This document shows, piece by piece, positions 7,780 through 16,131 of a stretch of DNA of 64,000 nucleotides (position 1 is its first letter; each line of letters starts with the position of its first letter). A model generated the notes under the pieces. It was given only the letters and a program-made list of their open reading frames with translations, ran no database searches and was not told where the DNA came from. Made by a program: the position numbers and the translations under genes. Origin of the DNA: Polaromonas sp. (GTDB taxonomy: Bacteria > Pseudomonadota > Gammaproteobacteria > Burkholderiales > Burkholderiaceae_C); contig JAAFIP010000012.1 of assembly GCA_013297865.1 (NCBI GenBank), positions 58,200 to 122,199 of the forward strand, written 5' to 3'.

Positions 7780-8757
7780 TCAGGTTGATTGAATTTTTGC
7801 ATCTTTGATCACCTGCTGCCATTTGGTGAAATCGTCCTGCACGATTTTGCCAAGCTGCGCCGCACTCTGTGGCCAAGGGTCCAGGCCTGCGCGGATCAGT
7901 TGGGATTGGAATTCTCGCAGGTTGACAATGGCTTCACTTTCTTTTCGCAGGAGACTGACGATTTCCACTGGCGTGTCTTTCTGCATGAAAAATCCTACCC
8001 ATGAAGAATATTCGTAGCCCTTGACACCTTGCTCATGCACGGTGGGGACATCGCGAAATTGCGGGTGCCGCTCCATACCTGAATATGCGATCAAGCGCAC
8101 TTTATTGTTGGGCAGGAAGGGCTGCGCCAAAGGCAGGGCCATCGACATCACTTCCACTTCATTGGACGCTAAAGCCAGGGCAGCCTGTGTTGCGCCACGA
8201 TAGGGTACGTGAGTGAGCTTGATGTTCGTCATTGACATCAGCAGTTCTGTGGCCAGATGCTGCGGGCTACCCACGCCGCCGGAAGAATACGTCATCTTGC
8301 CAGCTTCGCTGCGTGCACGGGCAAGAAAATCCTTGATATTTTTGACTGGCGAATTCGCAGGTACGGCAATGAAAGTCGGGATATTGGCAATGCCCGTGAT
8401 AGGTACAAAGTCTTTGCGTGTATCCACTTTCACGTTTTGCGGCTGCAGATGCGGCAGGATGGTCATAATGCTGTTGTTCAGAGCCGCCACAGTTTGCCCA
8501 TCGGCCTTGGCCTTCGACAGCTTGTCCAAGCCCACTACACCAGCGGCAGCAGCGACGTTTTCCACCGCAAAGCCCACGCCAAACTTTTGCGCCAAGCGCT
8601 CTGACATATGACGTACAGCCACATCAGAAGCGCTGCCAGCCTGAAGGGGCAAAATCACAGTCACAGCACCTTTTGGATAGCTTTGCGCGAAGCTCATGGG
8701 GCTGAATGCGGCTGCAGCACTGGCAGCTGAGTATTGAATCCATTGCCGACGTTTCAT
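7780..8757 (-). CDS. Tripartite tricarboxylate transporter (Bug/TctC) binding protein
   Basis: The 325-residue product opens MKRRQWIQYSAASAAAAFSP and then MSFAQS, a signal peptide with a twin-arginine-like start. The mature part has the Bug fold with YSSGGVGSPQHLATELLM, HVPYRGATQAALALASNEVE and the usual DVPTVHEQGVKGYEYSSWVG segment. These periplasmic proteins bind carboxylates and are often encoded without their TctAB membrane partners in Burkholderiales, as here. The binding specificity is likely to match the acid degraded by the cluster. A ribosome site (aaggagacattc) precedes the ATG. Confidence 0.9.
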   Translation of the reverse strand: MKRRQWIQYSAASAAAAFSPMSFAQSYPKGAVTVILPLQAGSASDVAVRHMSERLAQKFGVGFAVENVAAAAGVVGLDKLSKAKADGQTVAALNNSIMTILPHLQPQNVKVDTRKDFVPITGIANIPTFIAVPANSPVKNIKDFLARARSEAGKMTYSSGGVGSPQHLATELLMSMTNIKLTHVPYRGATQAALALASNEVEVMSMALPLAQPFLPNNKVRLIAYSGMERHPQFRDVPTVHEQGVKGYEYSSWVGFFMQKDTPVEIVSLLRKESEAIVNLREFQSQLIRAGLDPWPQSAAQLGKIVQDDFTKWQQVIKDAKIQST

Positions 8758-8785
8758 GAATGTCTCCTTACACTGTGAATCGAAA

Positions 8786-9505
8786 TCAAACCACTTTGAC
8801 CGTCAGATCGGGCAACCCTGCAATACGCGCTTGCATCACATCACCCGACACAATCGCGCCCACCCCTGAGGGTGTGCCGGTATAAATCAAATCACCAGCA
8901 GACAATGCAAACAGGGTGCTCAGGTAGGCAATTGTCTCGGGCACGTTCCAGATCAGGTCTTTGAGATCACCGCTTTGGCGGATTTGCCCATTGACTGCAA
9001 GTACCACCGCACCTTGCGCAAGATGGCCGCATTTCGTGGCTGGCACAATGGTGCCGCAGGGTGCAGAGTGATCAAAAGCCTTGCCTGTGTCCCATGGACG
9101 CCCCATTTTTTTAGCCTCGGATTGCAAATCACGACGCGTCATATCCAAACCCACTGCGTAGCCATACACATGGCTTAGAGCCTGATCTGCTGGAATGTTA
9201 TTGCCGCCCTTGCCGATGGCCACAACAAGCTCAATCTCGTGATGTACATCTTTGCTGAGCGCTGGATAAGGGAAGTGGCCGCCATCGCTCACAATGGTGC
9301 TGGCGGGTTTCATGAAAAAGAATGGTGGTTCGCGGCTGGGATCATGCCCCATTTCGCGGGCATGGTCCGCATAGTTGCGCCCTACGCAAAAAATGCGGCT
9401 CACCGCAAAGCGCGCTGTTTCGTCCTGCACGGGCAGGCTCACGGCAGGCGCTGGAGCAAAGATGTAAGCCGGTGCTAAATTCTGCGCAGAAGTAGGTGCG
9501 TTCAT
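8786..9505 (-). CDS. Fumarylacetoacetate hydrolase family protein
   Basis: A 239-residue FAH-fold hydrolase. ICVGRNYADHAREMGHDPSR, PPFFFMKPASTIV and the metal-binding HHEIELVVAIGKGG stretch are clear. So is YAVGLDMTRRDLQ and the C-terminal GDLIYTGTPSGVGAI. Short single-domain members cleave acylpyruvates such as fumarylpyruvate or are oxaloacetate decarboxylases. No gentisate 1,2-dioxygenase or maleylpyruvate isomerase is present, so I do not assign the gentisate pathway. The start overlaps the stop of the VOC gene, showing translational coupling. Confidence 0.9.
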   Translation of the reverse strand: MNAPTSAQNLAPAYIFAPAPAVSLPVQDETARFAVSRIFCVGRNYADHAREMGHDPSREPPFFFMKPASTIVSDGGHFPYPALSKDVHHEIELVVAIGKGGNNIPADQALSHVYGYAVGLDMTRRDLQSEAKKMGRPWDTGKAFDHSAPCGTIVPATKCGHLAQGAVVLAVNGQIRQSGDLKDLIWNVPETIAYLSTLFALSAGDLIYTGTPSGVGAIVSGDVMQARIAGLPDLTVKVV

Positions 9506-10062
9506 GATGTTTTTTCCTCAAATTTCGATGCCTGACGGCTGGTGCGTTCTTGGGCATTGACTTGTGCCACACTCTTGTCGTTGTTGCCTTCATCCGTCAT
9601 GCCTGGTACTCGGCCAATACGCACGGCCTCATGCCAAGCGAAATTAAGCTCCACTTTGATGCCGTTGATCGGTTCGCGCATGAAGAGCTGATACAAATTG
9701 GAGTTGTGTGCTTTGCGTTCGCTGAATTCCACACCGTTCTTTGTGAGGCGTTCCATGAATTCTTCAATGCCTTCGCAGTTGAAGCACACATGGTCAATCC
9801 GGCCCGAGCCAGGCGCGCCAGCGGCGGAGTAATCAATACCCGCTTGATCGCTAGGGGTTTTGAGGTAATTGTCTTGGTGCTGTGAATGGCGCGCTTTACC
9901 AATGTGCACCACATCTTGCTCACCTATATATAGCCAATGCACGGGAAAGCCAAACTCTGGGTGATAGCCATCACGAAAGCCCAGGTTCTCGCAAAACCAA
10001 TCGCGCGTGCCATCGGGGTCGTGCGTGAGAATCAGCATGTGCTCTAGAAACTTCAGTCCCAT
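9502..10062 (-). CDS. VOC family protein (possible ring-cleavage or isomerase enzyme)
   Basis: A 186-residue VOC protein. The first strand has EHMLILTHDPDGTRDWFCEN, the centre has GRIDHVCFNCEGIEEFMERL, and the last strand GIKVELNF supplies the candidate metal-binding Glu; two His and one Glu fit a divalent-metal site. The roughly 35-residue C-terminal tail (Gln/Lys/Glu-rich) is extra. It is coupled to the FAH-family gene, so it may produce or remodel the acylpyruvate-like compound that the hydrolase cleaves. That pairing is inference. Confidence 0.8.
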   Translation of the reverse strand: MGLKFLEHMLILTHDPDGTRDWFCENLGFRDGYHPEFGFPVHWLYIGEQDVVHIGKARHSQHQDNYLKTPSDQAGIDYSAAGAPGSGRIDHVCFNCEGIEEFMERLTKNGVEFSERKAHNSNLYQLFMREPINGIKVELNFAWHEAVRIGRVPGMTDEGNNDKSVAQVNAQERTSRQASKFEEKTS

Positions 10063-10084
10063 GATGTGTCCTTGATTGAAAAAG

Positions 10085-10501
10085 TTAAGCGTGCTCTGCC
10101 GCCACAGGGCGTGTCTCGCCTGTCTCTACCAGAGTGCGTGTAGCCTGCGTAGAAGCATAAATCCACAAAATCTTCATCGGCTTATCGGCAGACATATTGC
10201 GAAAGCGGTGTGGAACATTCGGTGGAATCCAGGTAGTATCCAGCGGCTTGAGCGGAATTTCCTGGCCTTCGATATCGAGCGTGGCGTGACCCTCTAGCAG
10301 CACTACACTTTCTTCGCAGTTGTGGCTGTGAAAAGCAATCGCTGCGCCGCCTGCAAACTCAGTAATGCCATTGATAAAGCCCGTGGCACCGATGGAGGGC
10401 AAAACCAAAGGGGTTGTGCGCGCACCGCCGCCACGGTCATGGCTTTTAATTTGATCTGGCTTGAGCACAGCGGGGCGGTGTGGTGTAGTTGCAGTTGTCA
10501 T
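10085..10501 (-). CDS. Small cupin protein
   Basis: A 138-residue single cupin. Motif 1 is AFHSHNCEESVVLLEGHATL with HxHx(4)E metal ligands, and motif 2 is PPNVPHRFRN with the last His. It is too short for gentisate or homogentisate dioxygenases (about 350 residues). It may be a metal-dependent isomerase or dioxygenase of the small-cupin type, or a binding protein. It sits 14 bases after the aldehyde dehydrogenase gene in the operon. Confidence 0.85.
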   Translation of the reverse strand: MTTATTPHRPAVLKPDQIKSHDRGGGARTTPLVLPSIGATGFINGITEFAGGAAIAFHSHNCEESVVLLEGHATLDIEGQEIPLKPLDTTWIPPNVPHRFRNMSADKPMKILWIYASTQATRTLVETGETRPVAAEHA

Positions 10502-10515
10502 GCGTTTTCCTTGGG

Positions 10516-11892
10516 TTAAGACTTCACGGGACCTGTCCAGACGGTTTTGATATTGGTGAATTCGCGCAAGCCCAGCGCTCCCAACTCACGCCCATAGCCC
10601 GATTGCTTGATGCCACCAAAAGGCAGGCGCGGATCAGAAGCCACCATGCCATTGACAAAGACCGCGCCCGCTTCGATCTGGCGCGTGAGCCGGCGGGCGC
10701 GATCCAAATCTTGCGTCCATAGTGCAGCGCCTAGGCCAAACTCTGTGGCGTTGGCGACAGCTACCGCATCTTCTGGCGACTTGACGCGGATGATGGCAGC
10801 TACGGGGCCAAAGGTCTCTTCTTTGGCCACCGTCATCTGCAAGCTCACGTGATCAAAAATGGTGGGCTGATAAAACGCACCCGCACCATCAATAGGCTTG
10901 CCACCTAAGCAAAGCTTTGCGCCTTGCGCGAGGCTTGCATTCACCTGTGCATGCAGCTCATTGCGCAAACTACGTCGCGCCATCGTGCCGATCTGCGTGC
11001 TGGCATCCATTGGGTCACTCAGCTTCATCTTGCTTGCGTGCTCGCAAACTGCATCGACAAAGTCTTGCGCCACTTTTTCTTCCACAATGAAGCGCTTGGC
11101 TGAAATGCAGCTTTGCCCCGTGTTGTGAAATCGTGCTTTGGCGGCGGTGGCGGCTGCTGCATTGATATCGGCATCAGCCAACACAATGAAGGGGTCCGAG
11201 CCGCCCAATTCCAACACTTGTTTCTTCAGCGCTTGACCCGCTTGCGAAGCAATGCTGCGCCCCACAGGGGTGGAGCCCGTGAACGTCACAGCATGGATGC
11301 GCACATCGGCGATCAAACCTGCGACAGATTTGGAATCGGTGAGCAAAGTGGTAAACAGGCCAGCAGGCAGCCCTGCTTTGGCAAACACATCTTGCAAAGC
11401 CAAGGCGCATTGCGGCACATTGCTCGCATGCTTGAGTACCAAGCCATTGCCACCTGCCAGTACAGGCGCGGCGGCACGCATCACCTGCCAAAACGGATAG
11501 TTCCAGGGCATCACAGCGAGCACCAGACCCAGCGGGTCGTAGACAATGCGGCTGTCGCTTGCGCTGCTCGCCACGATCTCGTCCGAGAGCATGCTGCCCG
11601 CAGTCTTGGCATAAAAATCAAAATTCCAGGTGCATTTTTCTACTTCAGCCAGCGATTCGGTAATGGGCTTACCTACTTCGAGAGTAATCAACTTGGCATA
11701 GTCTGCCGCATTCGCACGCAGCGTGGCGGCTACTTGGCTCAGATGCGGCAAGCGCTGTGCTACAGGCAGTTGCGACCAATGCTTTTGCGCTGTGGCAGCC
11801 TTGGCCAGAGCAGCGTCAATCTGCGGGGCTGTGTGCGCAGGAAACTGCTGCAGCACCTGATCTGTAGCGGGATTGAAGGATTCGATCACCAT
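10516..11892 (-). CDS. NAD(P)-dependent aldehyde dehydrogenase (succinate-semialdehyde type)
   Basis: A 458-residue enzyme of the ALDH superfamily. PWNYPFWQ, VTFTGSTPVGRSIASQAG for the nucleotide, LELGGSDPFI with the general-base Glu and NTGQSCISAKRFIVEE with the catalytic Cys are all intact. The length and the ending (RLPFGGIKQSGYGRELG) place it near succinate-semialdehyde dehydrogenases, but the true aldehyde is unknown. Its ATG overlaps the TGA of the Ldh2-type gene (ATGGTGA), so alcohol-to-ketone or aldehyde-to-acid steps may follow each other. Confidence 0.92.
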   Translation of the reverse strand: MVIESFNPATDQVLQQFPAHTAPQIDAALAKAATAQKHWSQLPVAQRLPHLSQVAATLRANAADYAKLITLEVGKPITESLAEVEKCTWNFDFYAKTAGSMLSDEIVASSASDSRIVYDPLGLVLAVMPWNYPFWQVMRAAAPVLAGGNGLVLKHASNVPQCALALQDVFAKAGLPAGLFTTLLTDSKSVAGLIADVRIHAVTFTGSTPVGRSIASQAGQALKKQVLELGGSDPFIVLADADINAAAATAAKARFHNTGQSCISAKRFIVEEKVAQDFVDAVCEHASKMKLSDPMDASTQIGTMARRSLRNELHAQVNASLAQGAKLCLGGKPIDGAGAFYQPTIFDHVSLQMTVAKEETFGPVAAIIRVKSPEDAVAVANATEFGLGAALWTQDLDRARRLTRQIEAGAVFVNGMVASDPRLPFGGIKQSGYGRELGALGLREFTNIKTVWTGPVKS

Positions 11893-12968
11893 GCTGTCGT
11901 CTCTATGCTGGCTTCAACCAGAGGCGTGATGCCAATATCCTGCGCGAGCCTGTCGAGTTCCTGCACGAGTCCTTTGGCTATCGGAATGCCTTCTTTGGCA
12001 TAGCGCTGGCGTTTGAGCTGGCTTTGCTCGCCCGGCAACCAAATTCGATCCACACCGGGTAGACGGGCACTGGCGCGCAGATCGCGGATGAGTGTGTCTG
12101 CTGCCTGCTTGAATGCTGCTGGGTCACCAAAGGCTTTCAAATCAATTACCATGATGGCCTGGCCCGTGTTGGTGACCGTTTTGTGGTCGGCGTTGAAATC
12201 AATCACCTCTTTGCCCATGGCTGCGCCGCCGAGAGTGCCTGCGAGCATGCCCACGAGCAGCGCCAAGCCATACCCTTTGTGGCCGCCAATCGGTAGCAAA
12301 AAACCCTCTTCCGAGCGCTTGGGATCGAGCAAGGGTTTGCCTTGGCGATCAATCATCCAGCCTTCGGGCATCATCTCGCCGCGTTTGGCTTTGGCTTTCA
12401 CCTTACCGTAGGCCGTGACGGTGGTGGCCATATCAAGCACGATGGGCGGTTCACTCTGAGTAGGAATACCTGCCGCAATCGGGTTGGTTGAGAGCAGCAT
12501 ATCCATACCACCCCAAGGCGGCATGTGATTGGCATTGCCCACAGCGAAATACAGGCTGAGCATGTCGTGCTGGACCGGCATGCTGGCATACAGCGAAGCA
12601 GGCCCCGCATGGTTGCTGTAGCGCGTGCCCACCCATGCCACGCCGTTTTTCCGCGCTTTCTCGATGGCAATTTCCACCGCTTTGGAGACGACCAAATGCC
12701 CCATGCCGTTGTCACCATGCAGTATGGCAGTGCCTGCGCGCTCTTGCACCACGCGCATTTTTGGGCGTGTGTTGATGCCGCCTGCCTTGATGCGCTTGAT
12801 GTACTGCGGCAGGCGAATCACACCATGGCCGTCCGAGCCTTGCATATCCGCTTGCGCCATCAGGGTGCTGACAGTTTGTGCATCAGAGGCTGGAATGCCA
12901 ACTTGCTCCAGACCTCGTGCAATGAAAGCGCGAAGTTGATAGAAGGAAATGGTCACAACAGATGACAT
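11886..12968 (-). CDS. Ldh2 family (malate/L-lactate/ureidoglycolate) oxidoreductase
   Basis: The 360-residue product has the Ldh2 fold. Clear segments are QADMQGSDGHGVIRLPQYI, the HGDNGMGHLVVSKAVEIAI segment, VGTRYSNHAGPASLYASM and the late GGHKGYGLALLVGMLAGTL. The family oxidises 2-hydroxyacids with NAD(P) and includes malate, sulfolactate and ureidoglycolate dehydrogenases. It is coupled to the aldehyde dehydrogenase downstream. No sulfur or allantoin genes are nearby, so substrate assignment stays open. Confidence 0.9.
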   Translation of the reverse strand: MSSVVTISFYQLRAFIARGLEQVGIPASDAQTVSTLMAQADMQGSDGHGVIRLPQYIKRIKAGGINTRPKMRVVQERAGTAILHGDNGMGHLVVSKAVEIAIEKARKNGVAWVGTRYSNHAGPASLYASMPVQHDMLSLYFAVGNANHMPPWGGMDMLLSTNPIAAGIPTQSEPPIVLDMATTVTAYGKVKAKAKRGEMMPEGWMIDRQGKPLLDPKRSEEGFLLPIGGHKGYGLALLVGMLAGTLGGAAMGKEVIDFNADHKTVTNTGQAIMVIDLKAFGDPAAFKQAADTLIRDLRASARLPGVDRIWLPGEQSQLKRQRYAKEGIPIAKGLVQELDRLAQDIGITPLVEASIETTAW

Positions 12969-12987
12969 ACGTTCTCAATTTAAGGAC

Positions 12988-14028
12988 CTATTGCAGCTTG
13001 GGCAAGTCAGTGAAATATTCTGGGAATTTGGCTTGCACTTTCATGCTCGCATCTTTGTAGAGCAGGGCGTTCATCGACATGGGCGTCTTGCCACGCAGCG
13101 ATGATTGCGAGAGCACGTCCAGTTGCGCTGCTTCAAAAGCCTTGTCGGTGGCGACCGACATGCGCGGGTCATACGATATGTGCTTGATACCGTTGGTGAG
13201 CGCATCCACATTCTGGTTTGGAATCTTGGCTGCAAAAATTTTCACAGCTTCAGCGCGGTTTTGCCGGGTGTACTGTGTGGATGCGGCCAGGCCTGCAGCA
13301 AAGCGCTCGATCAAATCCGCTTGGTTTTGAATCGTGGGCATACGCGCTGTGGTGATCATCAGATACGATAAATAGCCACCGCCCCGCTGCACTTCATAAG
13401 CATCTTGCACGCCTGTGAGCACCATCGAGTTCAGCGGCTCCAGTGAGGCAATAGCATCTACCTTGCCACTGTTCAAAGCTTCAATCAGAGCGGGCGCAGA
13501 TTGGGGAGTGTTCACAATCGTGATATCGCTCTCAGCCAGCTTGGCTTTGGCAGCTGCAATTTTGATGTATTCATGCGGTGTTTGGCCAAGCTGAACCGCC
13601 ACTTTTTTGCCTTTCAAATCTTCAATCTTGCCGGGGCGAATGCCGCTGCCTTTTTTGCTGATGATGGCCAAGGCTTCATCGGCATTGCTGCGTGTGGCAT
13701 CGTTCATGATCAATCCCACCACTTGCCATGGGTCACCCTCATGGCGGGCTTTGATGAAGGTGGTCACGCTCATGTTGCCCACATCCACTTCATTGCCGCG
13801 CATGGCAGACACCATTTGATCGCCGCTATTGACCACCTTGAGTTGCAGATCAATACCATGTTTTGCAAACAAGCCTTTCTCAGCGCCTACCAATATAGGC
13901 AAGTGCCCCAGATTTGCACCAAGCACGATGCTCACTGGCACAGGCTTGGATGGCGCTGAGGTAGCGCAGCCTGTAACTGCGGCGATAGCGAAAGTACCAA
14001 CGACAAGTGTTAAAAACAGGCGTTTCAT
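12988..14028 (-). CDS. ABC transporter substrate-binding lipoprotein (NMT1/SsuA-like)
   Basis: I start at 14028 because aaggagacatcc lies directly before this ATG; an upstream ATG at 14100 has none. The 346-residue protein begins MKRLFLTLVVGTFAIAAVTG followed by Cys, a clear lipobox. The mature part has VSIVLGANLGHLPILVGAEK and the IEDLKGKKVAVQLG and VDAIASLEPLN motifs of the NMT1/SsuA/TauA binding-protein class. No permease or ATPase gene is in the cluster. It is the third binding protein in this operon, each from a different transporter class. Confidence 0.88.
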   Translation of the reverse strand: MKRLFLTLVVGTFAIAAVTGCATSAPSKPVPVSIVLGANLGHLPILVGAEKGLFAKHGIDLQLKVVNSGDQMVSAMRGNEVDVGNMSVTTFIKARHEGDPWQVVGLIMNDATRSNADEALAIISKKGSGIRPGKIEDLKGKKVAVQLGQTPHEYIKIAAAKAKLAESDITIVNTPQSAPALIEALNSGKVDAIASLEPLNSMVLTGVQDAYEVQRGGGYLSYLMITTARMPTIQNQADLIERFAAGLAASTQYTRQNRAEAVKIFAAKIPNQNVDALTNGIKHISYDPRMSVATDKAFEAAQLDVLSQSSLRGKTPMSMNALLYKDASMKVQAKFPEYFTDLPKLQ

Positions 14029-14054
14029 GGATGTCTCCTTGTAAAAACGAAATT

Positions 14055-14480
14055 TCAACGCTCTGCACGGCCAGCTACCACCAGCGCCAGCAAAGCCCAC
14101 ATTACTGAGTACTCAATGCCTTTCATGTGCCAAAACCAGCCATTACCGGCATTGGCCACAAAAATCGTCCCCAGCATGAAGACGGCCACCAGCAAGGCAG
14201 AAATGCGCGTGAATCGATTGGTCACGATCAGCAGGCCAATCACGATCTGAAAGAGCGCTGCTGCAATGACCCACAGATTGGGCGGTGATAGCTTGAACAC
14301 ATTGCCAAATACCTCCACTTCTTTGCTGAAATTCAGGAATTTCCCAACACCGTGTGGAATCAGCATGCCGCCGACTATCAAGCGCAGCAGTAGATCGCTG
14401 CGCATGCCAACCGTGTTGTGCAAAAAGCTACCCAATCCAGACAAATCAGTGGATGTGTTGTTTTGTGTGACAGCGTTCAT
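14055..14480 (-). CDS. DoxX family membrane protein
   Basis: The start at 14480 has gaggagattttaATG; an ATG 33 bases upstream is poorer. The 141-residue protein shows about four membrane segments: LLLRLIVGGMLIPHGVGKFL, a second after LSPPNLWVIAAALFQIVIGL, a third around ISALLVAVFMLGTIFVANAG and a last MWALLALVVAG. DoxX proteins are membrane partners of quinone-linked oxidoreductases such as thiosulfate:quinone oxidoreductase. Directly next to a diheme cytochrome c, it suggests a membrane electron-transfer step. Confidence 0.85.
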   Translation of the reverse strand: MNAVTQNNTSTDLSGLGSFLHNTVGMRSDLLLRLIVGGMLIPHGVGKFLNFSKEVEVFGNVFKLSPPNLWVIAAALFQIVIGLLIVTNRFTRISALLVAVFMLGTIFVANAGNGWFWHMKGIEYSVMWALLALVVAGRAER

Positions 14481-14509
14481 TAAAATCTCCTCAGGGTTAT
14501 GATAAAAAA

Positions 14510-15478
14510 TCAAGGTGCCAGGCTGCCCAAATAGGCTGCGATAGCGGTGATATCGGCTTCTTGCAAATTCGCAATCACTGGCTGCATTTGCGTGGCATGG
14601 GCGCCTTTGCGTGTACCTGTCTTAAAGGCAAACATCTGGCGCACGGTGTACAGGGGTGACACACCAGCGATGCGGGGGATATCACCTGCGCCTTTAAGGT
14701 CAACTCCATGGCAAGCAGCACACATTACCGTCTTGCCTGCGCCTTGCGTTACCAGTTCGCGGCCTTTGGCCAGGCTGCCCTTGGGCACATAGGCCGTGAA
14801 GCCCGCATAAGGATCGCGCAGCAATACGCGGTCTGGCTCTTGCGGAAACTCTGCAATGCGCTCGCCCAGTGGTTCAATACCACCTTCGGCCAAAGGCAAA
14901 CGCTTGCGGCTCTTGTTGAAATAGCTCTTGGGAATCGTGTCAGCTTCTACTACTTTCACCCAAGGGATCGGCTTGATTTTGGCAAACCATTGCGCAGCAT
15001 CATCAATGTCTTTATCTGTCATGGCACGGGCCATGGCTGTCATCCACACTTTATCTGTCCGGTTTCCGGTGCGGAAATCCTGCATCTGCCGTTTGAAATA
15101 ATTTACTGACAGGCCCGCAATATGACCAGACTCTGGATGACCCTGCCCACTCGTGAGATGGCACGCTGCGCAGGCGCGCACGGCTGGTGCAGCGCCATAT
15201 TGCACAACGCGGGGCATGCCCACGTTGTGTTCAGGAAACCAAATTGGGGGCTCAAAAAGATTGTCAATCTCTTTGAGTTGATAAGTAAGCGCGCTGCCCG
15301 GCACGCGTGCTTTGATATTGCCATCGGGCGATGGTGGCTGTTCTTTATCCGCCACAGGGTAAGCCCAAACAGGGCCGCCGTCTGCAAAGGCAGTTGAGTT
15401 GAAACTCAGCAGTGCTGCGCAGACGAGCGCAGCAATCGCTGTGCCCGAGCGTGCAGCCCAGAATATCCCCGTCTCCAT
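14510..15478 (-). CDS. Periplasmic diheme cytochrome c
   Basis: I start at 15478, where aggaggccac precedes the ATG; the upstream ATG at 15556 has no site. The 322-residue product has a signal peptide (SGTAIAALVCAALLSFNSTA). It has two CxxCH haem sites, both CAACH, one in the N-terminal half (VRACAACHLTSGQG) and one near the end (VMCAACHGVDLKGAG). The C-terminal domain looks like the class that accepts electrons from periplasmic alcohol or aldehyde dehydrogenases. It is the first gene of the operon, followed by DoxX, but no periplasmic dehydrogenase is present in the cluster. Confidence 0.88.
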   Translation of the reverse strand: METGIFWAARSGTAIAALVCAALLSFNSTAFADGGPVWAYPVADKEQPPSPDGNIKARVPGSALTYQLKEIDNLFEPPIWFPEHNVGMPRVVQYGAAPAVRACAACHLTSGQGHPESGHIAGLSVNYFKRQMQDFRTGNRTDKVWMTAMARAMTDKDIDDAAQWFAKIKPIPWVKVVEADTIPKSYFNKSRKRLPLAEGGIEPLGERIAEFPQEPDRVLLRDPYAGFTAYVPKGSLAKGRELVTQGAGKTVMCAACHGVDLKGAGDIPRIAGVSPLYTVRQMFAFKTGTRKGAHATQMQPVIANLQEADITAIAAYLGSLAP

Positions 15479-15512
15479 GTGGCCTCCTAGCCGTTCCCAT
15501 CTATGCGTTTGA

Positions 15513-15548
15513 TAGATAGACTTTAGGCAGAGGCATCGCCGGATGCAA
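15513..15548 (-). promoter_or_regulatory. Candidate sigma70 promoter of the catabolic operon
   Basis: On the minus strand TTGCAT (15548-15543) is followed after 17 bases by TAAAGT (15525-15520), giving a start near 15513, 35 bases before the cytochrome c ATG. Spacing is ideal, with two mismatches from consensus in each box. Confidence 0.4.
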
Positions 15549-15611
15549 AGACGCAAATGTTGAAAAAATGGACAAATCCAATACTTCCGGGTTTGTCCGA
15601 ATGAGTGGATT

Positions 15612-15640
15612 GCTTTGAAATTAGATTAATCAAAGCTTTG
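15612..15640. promoter_or_regulatory. Inverted repeat upstream of the catabolic operon
   Basis: GCTTTGA (15612-15618) is inverted as TCAAAGC (15630-15636) across an AT-rich spacer, overlapping a perfect 10-base palindrome CAAAGCTTTG. It lies about 65 bases upstream of the candidate -35 box, a plausible place for an activator. Linking it to the AraC protein is inference. Confidence 0.3.
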
Positions 15641-16079
15641 CAAGTGATTCAGAGCTCAGGGCTAGCGTGATTGAAAAATCGGAAATGACTTTCATCTTGT
15701 GAAAATAATCGAAATTTAAGAAAGCGTCGCCCTGCAGCTTTGTCAAACCAGCGCAGCAGCTTGTCTGTTGCGTTAAGACGCGCAGTCATGCTCTTTGCAA
15801 GCGGGTGGTGCCATGGCGCCCAGTGAGGGCAGCCTGCGGGCTAGTGAGCCCACAGCAAATGCTGGTCCAAATTCAATGGCCCAGATAAACTAAAAATACA
15901 GATCTGCATGTAAGCTAAACTCAATATAGATACTTTGCATCATGAAAATATCATGGCTAAAACTTCTATAAATACAAATAGCAACGCGCAACGCATTTTC
16001 ACTGAAAACACTAGTGGCAATGCATTCTTGAACTGCAACTTCGTCAAGGCCCAAAAAGTGCCGCTAACTGCTTGAGGCA
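15641..16079. other. Long intergenic stretch, no gene recognised
   Basis: No open frame of useful length or recognisable remnant was found here. The left part has adjacent short hairpins (GGGCT-AGTG-AGCCC at 15838-15851, then CAGCA/TGCTG). The right part (15880-16010) is AT-rich. It ends where the duplicated ycaQ tail begins at 16080. Confidence 0.5.
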
Positions 16080-16131
16080 CTGCCCCTGCTGTGGCGCGAG
16101 CAGGTGATAGGCTGGGGCAGCTGATGCAGTG
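16080..16131 (+). pseudogene. Duplicated 3' fragment of the ycaQ-like gene
   Basis: Forty bases (16080-16119) are identical to 5140-5179 inside the ycaQ-like gene. The sequence then jumps to the equivalent of 5321 and continues through that gene's stop region (TGATGCAGTGCTTATAG) into the repeat element. The skipped part is 141 bases, an exact multiple of three. Together with the following element this makes a direct repeat flanking the catabolic cluster. Confidence 0.8.

Noticed and set aside
8786..10501. Gentisate pathway (FAH hydrolase plus cupin)
   Set aside because: The cupin has 138 residues, far too short for gentisate 1,2-dioxygenase, and no maleylpyruvate isomerase is present.
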